Source: Lanius collurio (Eukaryota; Chordata; Aves; Passeriformes; Laniidae). From it: a stretch of 64,000 nt of DNA. The stretch covers positions 30,383,986-30,447,985 of the forward strand of contig JACBWW010000004.1 in the NCBI GenBank assembly GCA_020086605.1, read 5' to 3'. Below are positions 36,059 through 46,919 of the stretch, piece after piece. The translations under genes and the position numbers were made by a program. Position 1 is the first letter of the stretch; each line of letters starts with the position of its first letter. Below the pieces are notes generated by a model that saw only the letters and a list, made by a program, of their open reading frames with translations, ran no database searches and was not told the DNA's origin.

Positions 36059-38920
36059 TTTATCTTGTATTCCCATATACTGAATGAAGAGAAAGAGGCA
36101 CATTGAAGAGCTTCTCCATCTGACCCCTTTTTCCTTCCTGCCAGAGGAGCAGAGATGAGCAGCTGTGAGTTTGCAGGAATGGCTGCCTCACAGCCATATG
36201 TGCCACAGGGCTGTTTTGGGCAGCAAGAAGTAGCTGAAGATATTAGGAGAAATACAGCAATAGTAATGATCCTGATGTAGGATGAGGGCTTTGTGGTAGT
36301 GCAGCCTCCTTCTCTCCCTCCCTCCCAAGAGGTGCTGTTGTGTTTATTCCCTTATTTTTAGACAGGGAGAATACAACTGGGCAACACTTAAGTAGTGGGG
36401 ATCAGAATAGAGGATGTTTTACTTTGTACTGATGATGCAGCTCCAAAATGTTCTCTTTATGTCCATTGGTGCTTTTGTTCATTTTTTGCTCTTTGGATCC
36501 TTGTGTAGCTATAAACAATCATCCTGTTTCTTGTCAGAGGCCTGCATAGAGGTATTTCCCATCTTTGATTTATGTTAACTTTTGTTTATATGTATCTTTT
36601 CTTTCTCTCACACAAATACATGTGAATATGTGTGCTGACACACATACTCACAGTGTTGTGCTGCCTGGCGATCTGCTTTGAATTACTGGAAAGGAAGTTT
36701 TATATAAAAGGCTATCCAGGGACTATTAAACAGAGAGACAGACAGAAAAAGTACCCTCTAATCAGCAGTTCATTAGATAGCAACAATTTGTGGCAGAATT
36801 GTGCTTATGAGACTGCTGAACACTTTAGGTATCCTTAATTGTTTAAAGTGGGAATTTGAAAATTTATTAGGATCTTGGGTATCTGCTGCTGAATTATCTA
36901 AGAAAGGCAAGATGAAAAACCTTATCAATATATAAAGAAGTGACATACAGCAAACAAGGTAAAACCGTGTCAAAGAGAAGCATAAGTATTTAGGAAATAG
37001 TTTAAAGTAGACATAAAGGGCAAAAATCACATAGCAGCAACTGAACAAAAGATGGCCCTGATGCTGTTTGTCTATGGACAGATTGATGAGTTTGTGAAAT
37101 AAACCTCTTTGGGGAGTCACAAATGTGCTGTGGGATAGGAACATCTATAAAGTAATAATAATAATAATAATAATCAGTGAGCTAGGCTTTCCTGTAAGTA
37201 AGTCCAGTCAACAATGCAAAGCTGTATTTTTAAAAATCAAGTGTCACACTCAAGGTTATAATATTTGCTGTGTATTTTAGGAAGAGGAAGATAAGGGTAC
37301 TGTAAAAATACTGCTTTCAAGTTTAGAAAAAATTAGGTCACAAGATTTTCATCCTTCCTTTATTTTTAGCCTAAAGGGATCATCTAATTACAAATCTAGC
37401 AATGCATACACTCTCATAATCTACAGAATATTTTATGTAGAAAACTGTAGTATTTGTACCAGCAGCATTTAATCTCAGTCTCTTTGTTGAGAGAAATATA
37501 TGCAGTAGATGAATACTGAGTCATTAACTCAGCCATAATAATATGTTAATAGCCACCTTATGGACCTCATTTTTGCAGATTCTTACTGGATGCCAGAGAG
37601 TCTGAAAGTTCAGACAAAACAAGCAAAGGAATGTTGTACTCCCAAACTGCCTTAAACAGAAATTCTGAAAATGGGATTTGAGGAAAAGGCTGAGGTTTTA
37701 TTCAGTACACAAAATATAAACAGGATGAGACTTCAGGGTGGCAACCTTAACTTTTTCTACTCCATCATATTTTTATGATTTTGGCCATAGAAGACCGCAT
37801 TTCGTAAAAGCTAAGACCAAACTGTCAAGCATCAGTGTCTAAACCCAGGGAACTGAATGAATAGCCTGGCTTTCTTAGAGGAACTGGCTGAAGGCTTTCT
37901 GCTTGAATTGACTTTGAACTGAGGAGAGACAGGTACCTCTTGTTTTTGCCCTAGAACAGGAGCACTTGCATACATTTCCAGAAGCAGGTTTAATTGCAGG
38001 AAGCTGCAAGCATCAGACCCTGAACACATGGGGTGTCTCTTTGGGTGGTAGTAGGTTATGCTGCCTCTTGTTCCCTCCTTTTACACTGCTGAGGTGTAAC
38101 ACCACACCAGCTGCCAGGACCTTGGCCAATTTGCTGGGTGTTAGGGTGTGATTGTGGAGGAACTCCCTGGATTTTTCAGCAGAAGAATCAATTGATCAAT
38201 TTAGAGGAGAAGCAACAGCTAGGGAAATTAAGGGGCTTGGTATTTTCTGTCCAGAAGCTTTCTTCCAACTTCAAAACTAAAAATATGGTGGTAGGATTTC
38301 TGGTCTTCTCAGGTGTTATGTGTAGGTCTAGCAAAGCAGGATGTAGGGGTTCTTCAGGAACGGGCAGAAAGGTTTTGAGGAAAAAGCAATTTGCTTCTAT
38401 TCTTCTTAAATTTGCATATTTCCTCTCATGTCTGAGGAGCCCCAAACCACTTTGCAATCTATCCTTTGAAATATTTAAGGACTAGGAAATCTTGTCCTTA
38501 TGTGAGAGCATCGCTCTGGCTACCAGGCTGCTTGGCTTGAGGAGCTGGGTAGGAATGTTGCTGGAGATCTTCCAGCCATGCTTCCATAAGCAGGATCTAC
38601 TGCTGTTCTGTGAGTTACATTGCATGAAGAATGCATGCTCCAACAACTCTGCAGTGCTGCCAGTCTGATCCTTTGGGATGCTTGTGGCTTAAAAAAAGAT
38701 AAGCAGATTCAAACTGACAGGTGGGCACTTCCATTTTTGGTTGGTGGAGGACTGTAGTAGCTATTTCAGTGTAGCTATTGATAACCAAAATGATAGTATG
38801 CTCTGGATCTATTTGTGAGAGCTCATACGCTGCTGTGTAACTTAGTGATATGGGATACAATCTTTTCCATATAAACGAGGTCAGAGATGACCAAAGGGCT
38901 GTAGATTTCTTACATGGCAG
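36059..38920. other. Unique non-coding sequence with an (AAT)n microsatellite
   Basis: No supported gene. It contains a pyrimidine-rich run at 36307-36328, TATATAAAAG at 36701-36710, the (TAA)n tract listed separately, a perfect 12-bp palindrome AATTGATCAATT at 38190-38201 and an octamer-like ATTTGCAT at 38410-38417. The 123-codon minus frame at 36773-37144 is hydrophobic because of AT-rich composition. Confidence 0.5.
37153..37174. repeat. (TAA)7 microsatellite
   Basis: Seven perfect TAA units plus one T. Long enough to be potentially polymorphic. Confidence 0.95.
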
Positions 38921-38944
38921 CCCCTCCTCCCCAGGGAGGAGGGG
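38921..38944. repeat. GC-rich perfect 11-bp inverted repeat, 2-nt centre
   Basis: CCCCTCCTCCC and its exact reverse complement GGGAGGAGGGG flank CA. One arm is all pyrimidine and the other all purine, in otherwise AT-rich surroundings, so it may form a stable hairpin or cruciform. Confidence 0.95.
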
Positions 38945-38999
38945 ACATGGGTTTTAGTTCATAAATGGGATGAAGTGATGTCACTTTTTATGGTAAAAA

Positions 39000-39680
39000 T
39001 CTGCAAATTCTATATGCTGAGCAGCGGGGAATGTCTGAGTACTCTGCTTATCATTTCCCTAATGGGAAAATGGTTTTGTTGCAAGCAATGAAGTCAAACC
39101 AGCTGAGTTGCAAAGAGATTGCCTTGATTTCATCTTGACCATGGTGAACAACACAGGTTGTTCAGTAAACCATACAGCGTTTTCTGACAAAAATAATAAA
39201 CCAAGATGCCCATCATCTGCTATAGCAAATATTGAAAGTTAAATCGTCATCATAAAGTGGGAGAGTTGTTATCGATTGTTTCTGTCTCCCTTGAAGGGTC
39301 AAGGAGACGAGGAACTGTAGTGCAGGTAATCATGTTCCCTTTGGGTTTTTTCCATTAAGTTACAAAATTTCAGAGTTTCAGTTAGCACTGACTGGTGCTG
39401 TACATTTGGCAGATGAGAAGCAAAGGTTGCTCCAAGCGCAGCAGTCCCTCCTTGTCTGAGGAAAGGCTAAAGAGTTTCACTGTCTAACAGGTGGCTGCAA
39501 TTTTGAAAATAGCTTCTTAATAAAATTTTCTTCCCCCTGGTTTTTGTCAGACATGGTAATTAAGCTCACCAGGGAAGCGAGTGGCTTGGATTCCGCCTTT
39601 GCTCTCAGGCTCCTGCAAACAGTCAACAAATGTAGATGTGCTTATTTCATTGTGGCAAGGAGGAAAGCATCCACATTCTT
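39000..39680. other. Candidate conserved non-coding block
   Basis: About 680 bases free of simple repeats and CR1 matches. They are rich in transcription-factor-like words, including TATCGATT near 39271, TAATTAAG at 39558 and several TGACA/CAATGA words, and hold more scattered CpGs than the flanks. No open frame explains it. This is a visual impression of constraint, not a measurement. Confidence 0.25.
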
Positions 39681-42600
39681 GACCTGTTAATGTACAGGAG
39701 TGTTTAATCCAGAGAAGGAAAACAGGGGCATGCTGTTCCTGAGGCACTGTGGGCAGGGCAGGGGTGCTGATGAATTGGAAGAAGAAAGCTAGGTGCCCCA
39801 GAACAGAGTAGCAAGAGTGTGACAAACAGATTGTGTGAGTAATTACTTCACATACCTTCCTGACCATTATCAGCAGGACTCGATTTTTGATGGAAAAACT
39901 TAATTAAAAAGTTTAATTTTTTTCCTCTTAAGAAACCTGTGTGCAGTGGCTCATTGGTGGGTGGAATTTAGGACACTGATTAATTGCTTTGAAGAGAGCA
40001 GCTCTGTGAATCCTGCTAAGACATAAGAAACAGTAAAAGTTGGCAACCTGCTAAGCTAATGTGACAAACACTTGAGCACCATTTCTAAAGTAAGGTTTTT
40101 CTGAGGACTTCACCATCACTGCTGTTTCATGTAAGCATTTGCTTGAAGGAGAGGCAGAGAGGACTCTGGTGAGCAGCAGCAACACCCATTTTAGTCTTAC
40201 ATTCCCTGATTGTTTCTTTATCCTTAGGAGCCTTCCCTGGTGCTAACCCCTGTTTAAGGTGCTGTGCAAATGCAGACCTGGCATCTTTCTTCTGTGGTAA
40301 TGCATGGCCCCCTGCCCTGGTTGTGTGATTGACTGTAGCACGGGGCCTTGGAGCAGGAGCCAGGTTGAAGTTGCATGAGGTTCAGGCTGCACTGCGGACA
40401 GATGTCAGGGGTGCTGATGTCTTGTGTCAGATGGATGGGATTTGACAGATCTGCACATACCAGGCAGACGTCTTCACTTTAAGATCTTGCTGCAGAACAG
40501 AGACATTTACAGGCACTGGGACACTAATTGCAGTTGTTTTCATGTCTATACTAATATAGATGTAGTAATTAAAACAGATAATAAAACACAGCAAGGCTTT
40601 GTGTTGTACATGGCATATACTGTGACTGTGTGGCAGCACCAACTCTTGGGAACCATGTTTTTTCATTCCTTCTTGGCATATATTTCTGGTTCATTTAAAA
40701 TGTTGTGGCATTATTCACTCTTCATGTGGGTTCTTGTGGGTACAAACCCCACCATATTACAGCATAGCTAGTCCATGGCAACTTTAAATGTTTGATTCTT
40801 TTTCCCTAGCACGGGCAAAAGATGAGAATTGAAACGTGATAGTTTACAGATGCTCATTTTTATCTATTCCGTCTGTTTATTGAAGACAGCTGAAGTACGG
40901 TTGTCACTTACCTCCAAGTGTCACTCTCACATGTCAAAGTGAGAACCATAAATATTTGCCAGACTTCACACAAAGAAATTGGGAACTGTGGTCCCCTTTG
41001 GCGCTGGTCTCTTGCATTACCTTTCAGCTTTCCAAACTGGAAGACAGCTGCCTGTAGAGGGGTGAAAGAAGTGGTGTCTCTGGTGCCTTCTTCAGCTTTT
41101 TCTTCCCCACATCTGCTTCTTAATTTCTCATTAACGTACAGCAGCAAACTCAGAGAACCCTGAGCCCCGGGGTGAGACAGGAGGCAGTAAGTGTGCCTTT
41201 CCATGGCATGCAGCTCGGCTTTCTACATGGCCTTGCCTGGCTGCACCCATTGCCCGGCAGCTGCATCCCTCTCACTGACCCACCCTGCCCCAGTCACCTT
41301 TTGCTAGCTGGAAAGCATAATAGGTGCCTCCCAGTAGCTCCAAGTAGCTCTGTAGGAAGACCCTGAAGCAAATTCCCTCTCCCATAGCTTCATTTCTAGA
41401 ATTTGCCACCTGAGACTGTTTCATTCTTAATGATTTACCAGTCTGTGCTGTCGATTTGTGAGGAACTGCTGTTATTCCAGAGCAAGGGACACTTGACTAT
41501 ATTCCCCCTTTGATCAGTCTTCCGAAACAAGCTTTCTGCTGACAGCAAAGACAGTGCAACTCGGACCCACAGGCCAAGGCCTTCTACACTCACATATCAC
41601 TAAGTAGCCAGTGGCCAACTGGGTGAATCTGAGCGTATCACCAGAGGCACTGCAGTTGGTGCCTGCTGCTTGCAGGGAAGTAAGTCTACAAAATCCAGGA
41701 AGCAAAGTATTGCTAAGAAGCAAAATCTAGAGGTGTGGGGGGAGAAGGGCAAAGGAGAGAAACAGAAGGCTTGTGCATTCACGTCAATAGCAAGTGATAG
41801 CCAGAAGTGCATTTTGCTTGGAGTGCCTGGAGGGGGAAGCTGGGTTACTTTTCATAGCAGTGAGGCTGTGGTGCAAATTACACCACTCTTTGTATTGCAT
41901 TTACCTGTCATCCCTCCTTAAACACATTGGAGACTTGCCATTTGCTGCCTTACAAATGCTTTGAATGCCCTTGAAGTTTTCAGATAGCAGGGAGTGGTAA
42001 TGGGGTAATGCGGAAAGGGATCGCTTCTAGTGGAGCATTTTTGTTTCTGTAATGCTTTCAGTGTCACTGGGATGAGGCTGAGACGTGGAGTTTTAAGTAA
42101 GAGGAATGATGGAGTGCAATAGTTTGCATTTCATATGAATAGAGAAATACTGGAGAGTAAATGCTTTGTGTAAATCACGTGTGCTGCACATTCTGCATTC
42201 TGGATGCTTATGGTGAACTCAAACACCTTCTAAATCCCAACTCACAATGGGAACAGTACACATTACATCATGAATATGAAGAAGAAGCAGAAAGGATGCC
42301 TGTCCTATAGCTAGGTTTAACAGTGCTTGAATATATGAGTCATGTAACAGTGGTAAGGAATCTTCCTAATAATGCTAGACAGAAATTGATTATGATAAAG
42401 CCCAGAGCATTATTCCTGAGGCCAGAATCTTTCTGCTTGCCAGTGAAGAGATTAGAGATGGATTTTTCAATGTCTTATTCATTCATGGGTTCTCTGCTGT
42501 TTTGTTTTTAAATACAGGTGATTTTAAGATATTAATTTTTCCTCTCCTACCCTCAAAAACCTTGCTGACTGTTGAGAGGTACTGTTTAGCGTGTCATCAT

Positions 42601-42868
42601 CCTATATTGTTCTTACCATATGTCTCTCCACCTTTTTTTCTCCCTTCACCCTTTTCTTGCATATTCTCCTTTACCTAGCAGAGATTGTGCTTTCCTTCTT
42701 CAGGAGTTACATGTAATGCATAATAGCAGTCAGAGCTTAGCATTTTTGCATTAATAGTGCCAAATCTTGGTACTTGCACATCCCATCATGCTTGTCAGTC
42801 ACTCTTCTCAACCTGCTTTCTTCCTTTGAACTTCTCCTAAGAGGATCCTGTCTTTGGCATGTGCAGCC
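39681..42868. other. Unique non-coding sequence, partly GC-richer
   Basis: No supported gene. 41150-41300 is relatively GC-rich with a few CpGs but far short of a CpG island. From about 42525 to 43030 the plus strand is strongly enriched in T and C. Open frames here are up to 115 codons and have no recognisable motif. Confidence 0.5.
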
Positions 42869-42895
42869 TTTTTTTTTTTTTTTTTTTTTTTTTTT
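42869..42895. repeat. T27 homopolymer
   Basis: Twenty-seven uninterrupted T residues inside a pyrimidine-rich stretch. It may be the poly(A) tail of a minus-strand retrocopy, but no transcript-like body or AATAAA (minus strand) is evident to its right, so expansion within the T/C-rich tract is as likely. Confidence 0.95.
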
Positions 42896-44224
42896 CATGA
42901 TGAGCTTCCTCACTGTGACATTTCCCTTCTCATTCATTACCTCAAAAGTTTTCCTGATAGAGTATTCTCTTCTCACTCCCACTCTCTCATTTGCATTGCT
43001 GTACTTAAATATTTTTCTGTTTGGAAAGAGTTAATAGCGCTGGGGAAGAATACAGTCCTTGGTATTCCAAAGTAAGAGTTTAGTCCATTTCACTCTTGCC
43101 TTTGTATGGAAACATTAGGAAAAGAGAATTGCAGTAAGGAGGCATAGTTTAAGATTCTGGTAATAAAGTGAGTGAGGTAAACAGCAGTCCAAATTCAAAA
43201 TTCAGAGTATACCCTCACTGTTCTCCTACCTCTGTATGTAAGGTCCCTTCATCAATATATATAATATAATGAAATACATCTCTTGTAACTGATGAGTGTT
43301 ATTGTTTGTTGGAAAAGCATTTCTTCCCTTGTTCTGTTATCTTGCTGATTTACAGAAAATGTACTATATTCTAAAAGCTAAAAATCAGAAGTTTTTAATA
43401 TTCTGAAAATAACTTTAGGACTCTAGCTCATACTGCAGATAAACTCTAGATCTGGCAACACACTTTGGAGCATGGAAAAGCCTTTTTATGTGGGGAAGGT
43501 ATATTATTAACTAAGCCTCCACTTCTTTTTCATCCTTCTTCTTTCCATCCATTTCCTTATGATCTGCTTTTTTATAGCAAGCCCTCAGAGAGAATAGTGA
43601 TTTCCACTGCTACAGGGGCTTGATCTGAATTTCAAAATGCATAGGTGCTTGTATTAATCAAAGCAGCTAAGTTGGAATTCTCTTCAGCATGTCTGATGAT
43701 AAGCACATTTCAGTCAAGCATAAGGATGCAGTTACATATAGAATAAGTGCACTTAAGGGCACACAGGGGACCTGATGACAAATTGTCAAACCTCATTGCA
43801 ACTTCAGTGCATTTGGGGAAGCAGCACTAAAATAGTAAATCTGATGCTTCCTGGATTGTTTTGTCTTTTGAATAAATTGACATGCTAGACAGTTCTGTTT
43901 TTCTCAGACAGTAATTCAGAGCACAGAGGAACCACAAAAGCTTGGTGAGTTACTTTTACCTATAGTTGCTGGCTAGCAAGGTGGTACTTAAGAAGTTAAT
44001 TGATTAGATTAATTCCTGTCTAGAACTGCCTTCAGTGAAAGGCCATGTTTTGGAAAATTGATACCATCAATGAACTCAAGCAGGTCAATGTTTTATTTGG
44101 TGGCATCCCATGCTTAGATTTTAGAGTCACTGCTTGTAATACTTGACTTTGTGTTGATGCCACTTGGTCTTATAAAAGATGTTGGATTCATCTCTGTCTG
44201 TAAAGAGCTGTGTATTGAAAACTC
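42896..44224. other. Unique non-coding sequence
   Basis: No supported gene. The first 130 bases continue the T/C-rich strand bias. A short TATATAATATAAT run lies near 43255. Nothing else is recognised. Confidence 0.5.
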
Positions 44225-44310
44225 GCATTGTAAAATTGGAAAGGACCTCCAGAAGTTATCCTCCAGATCCCTATTCAGAGCAGAACTGCTGTCTTTGATC
44301 AGATTTATCA
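44225..44310 (-). mobile_element. Old CR1 3'-end fragment
   Basis: In reverse orientation, TTGTAAAATTGGAAAGGACC, then TCCAGAAGTTATC, then CCCTATTCAGAGCAGAACTG. This parallels the old CR1 tail GGTTGGAAGGGACCTCAGGAGGTCATCTAGTCCAACCCCCTGCTCAAAGCAGGAC. About 85 bases are kept and the terminal octamers are lost. The divergence suggests an older insertion than the 32418 or 63061 copies. Confidence 0.7.
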
Positions 44311-45730
44311 GAAGAGACCAAAGAAACAATAGTGTATTAACATGTTAAGGACTGGAAAACACTGATATACTATCTTTGTTTCCTAACTATTAAGACCCTG
44401 TTTTCCAATGTTTAAAATTTTAGTCACATTTTATACAGCTATCTTCTCTCCCACATTTAGATATTTTCCTGAACTTTCATTTTAAGTACTAGCAGTCTTG
44501 TGCTTTAGAGCAAGAACATGACTTTCAGCTAAGATTTTGGTCTTTCTGTCAGCTGGATGGAAATCCATACACTATGTTTTAAATTCTTTTAATTTAAATA
44601 ACTAAGATTTCACAAGACTGACCATCACTGTCCCTTCTTCTGCTGCCCAGGGCTCCAACACTGAGACTCTCACTGAGTCTAAAACCAACACTGAGGTGAA
44701 GCCTGTTTTATATCTAAGCTCCCTGGGTCCTATGCAGTGTCTAGGAAAAGGTTGTCTAACTCAATTGCAAATATCACAAGATTTAAAACAGATTTGGGTA
44801 TTGATTTTATGCCTCATGACAGAATCTTTGGACCTTTAAAAAAAATTACTCAATTAAAAAACCCACAGAACCTCCTGGATTGCTATGCAGGTAACTAGGT
44901 AGTTCCAAAGATTATTATTAAGGCTATAAAGGCCAGTGCTCAAAAGACTGTGAAATGCTAGAAGAAAGGTTATCTCCGTGTCTCTGTATTCTCCACTGTT
45001 GTCTCTAAATTGTGATAGAGTCTTTCTAACACGAAGATTACACTCTGAGTTTTCCACAATACTTGGGTCTTGTTTATAGTACTGAAGAGAGGCTGAAAAA
45101 TGCATAACAACTGGAGCAAGAGACTGCAGGAAGAAATTGTATAGTTCAAGACAGCTGAGAGCTGTGCTGCCCTGGATAGCTGCACCCCATTTCTGCCTGT
45201 TGCATCATTTTCCTTAGGTGCCTTAAACCAAACTTACTTGTTATTATAAGATCCTCTTTTATGGAATGAGATTTGGGTCCTGGTTTGCAGAAATGTTAAG
45301 CATCACAGCCACAAATTAAGTCATACTTAAACCAGAGAGATTGTCCCCTTTGCTTCTCACCAGAGTTCCTGAAAGTCAGTGGATATAGTTTTTACCTTGA
45401 TCAGTTAGAATTATATAAGAAAAATATATGGATGCTACAATGCAAAAAAACACCCTAATACTTGTGAAGCAGTTGGGCTCAGTTGTGATCATAACACAGA
45501 CACAGTCAGCAGGAAATTAATTCTTCAGGCTTCTGAGCAGAATGTGAATAGAGCACGGTATGCCAGACCTGCGTGTAAATGTAGAAGTATGATGAGAAAG
45601 CAGTCACACTTAGTAGTTGTCTAGAAGCTGTAGAAGCTATAACTTCTATGCATTGATTGAGGGAAGGACCCTGTGGAAAACTTAATGACCATTTAAAGTT
45701 TGTATTCCAAAGTATGCTTGATAGCTGGAT
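44311..45730. other. Unique non-coding sequence
   Basis: No supported gene and no recognisable repeat. Two overlapping minus frames near 44854-45185 are short and have no known motif. Confidence 0.5.
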
Positions 45731-45815
45731 TTAGGCTGCTGAAGCTTAGGCTGCTGTAATTCAGACATCTATTTAAAGCTTTAAAATGCAGGCTTTAAGT
45801 TGCAAGCTTTAAACT
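45731..45815. repeat. 15-bp tandem repeat and GCTTTAAA-word cluster with palindrome
   Basis: TTAGGCTGCTGAAGC (45731-45745) is repeated as TTAGGCTGCTGTAAT (45746-45760). It is followed by the perfect 14-bp palindrome TTTAAAGCTTTAAA (45772-45785), then GGCTTTAAG and AAGCTTTAAA again by 45814. This is a compact nest of related words. Confidence 0.85.
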
Positions 45816-46895
45816 GGCATGGTCTTTAATGTAAAGTTATTTTAAGTTGTTCCATGTGGAAGATGTTATTGGTGAACTTTATAAAACTGTCTTAGTAAAG
45901 ACTGACTCTGTCCACTCTAGTGTCTTCTTCCAATCCTAACTTTCTAATATATAGGCATATTTTTAATGTCAATGCTTGGATTGGGGGTTTATATATATAT
46001 ATATATATATGTATGCCTGTGTGTTGTCCAGCAGATTGAGTATACTGTTACTTCCACAACACAAGAGCTTTACACTCTGAGACATTTACAGCAGATGGCT
46101 GTGTCATGTGGGTAAAATGCTGCTACATCAAAGAAGTGGTTCTACAGTCTATCAGTATATTACTTCATGCTGATGTAAATGACTGCAGAAGATACAAGGC
46201 TGCAGGGAGTCAAGTTCCATATTCTAGAACAAAACATGTAATTTTGTGGAATGTGATTTAAAGGCAGAGTTTGTTTATGCTTCCCCTGCCTACAGTGCTC
46301 TTCTGGATGCTCCATCAAACACTTGCAGGTTTCTAAAATATTGGGCTTGCTGTAACAGGAGACAGACTCCTTTTTTCATTTTAGAACAGCTAGCAAGCTA
46401 GCTTCTTTCACAGATCCATTTCACTGCCTGTCTCTATAAATTTTAACTATGCTGAAGGGGGGGCAAATTTTAGCTTGTGCTTGGAATGTCCTCAAAAGTT
46501 TGTTGTCTGGAAAGAGCAGAAAAGCCCTTGTTTCACATTATGCATAATTATCTTTTGCTTAGGGATGGAGACAGGCTTGAACAGTGTAGGACTATCCCCC
46601 TGCCTTGACTCCTCTGAGTAAATCACAGCTCTGCTACTGTTTCCCACTTACAGAGTTGGAGCTTTATTACTTAGCTCACCCGGATTTAAAAAGTTTCTGT
46701 TTGCATAAAAGATGGTGATGGAAAGCAGTTCATGTTGTTAATCAGTTTTTAGTTCCTTGGATGTATTAGACTGGCAACATAAAGAAAAAACTGCATCCCT
46801 ACAAGAATCTAAAAGATTAGAGACCAGTTGAAAGAGAGTGTAACATTAACCAGGGACCACCTAGACTCTTGATTTTCTTTCTTTCCTTACTTAAC
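45816..46895. other. Unique non-coding sequence with (TA)n
   Basis: No supported gene. It contains the (TA)n tract at 45990-46010 and a 16-bp near-palindrome AGCTAGCAAGCTAGCT at 46388-46403. Confidence 0.5.
45990..46010. repeat. (TA)10 microsatellite
   Basis: Ten perfect TA units followed by TGTATG. Likely polymorphic. Confidence 0.95.
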
Positions 46896-46919
46896 TTTTT
46901 TTTTTTTTTTTTTTTTTTT
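46896..46919. repeat. T24 homopolymer
   Basis: Twenty-four uninterrupted T residues abut a more GC-rich block (46920-47210). On the minus strand this reads as a sequence ending in A24, as a retroposed transcript would. No canonical AATAAA lies just upstream of the tail on that strand, and the minus-strand frame 47090-47500 is not recognisable. Confidence 0.95.

Noticed and set aside
36701..36710. Strong TATA-box match (TATATAAAAG)
   Set aside because: Such matches are frequent in AT-rich DNA; no GC box, initiator or gene follows.
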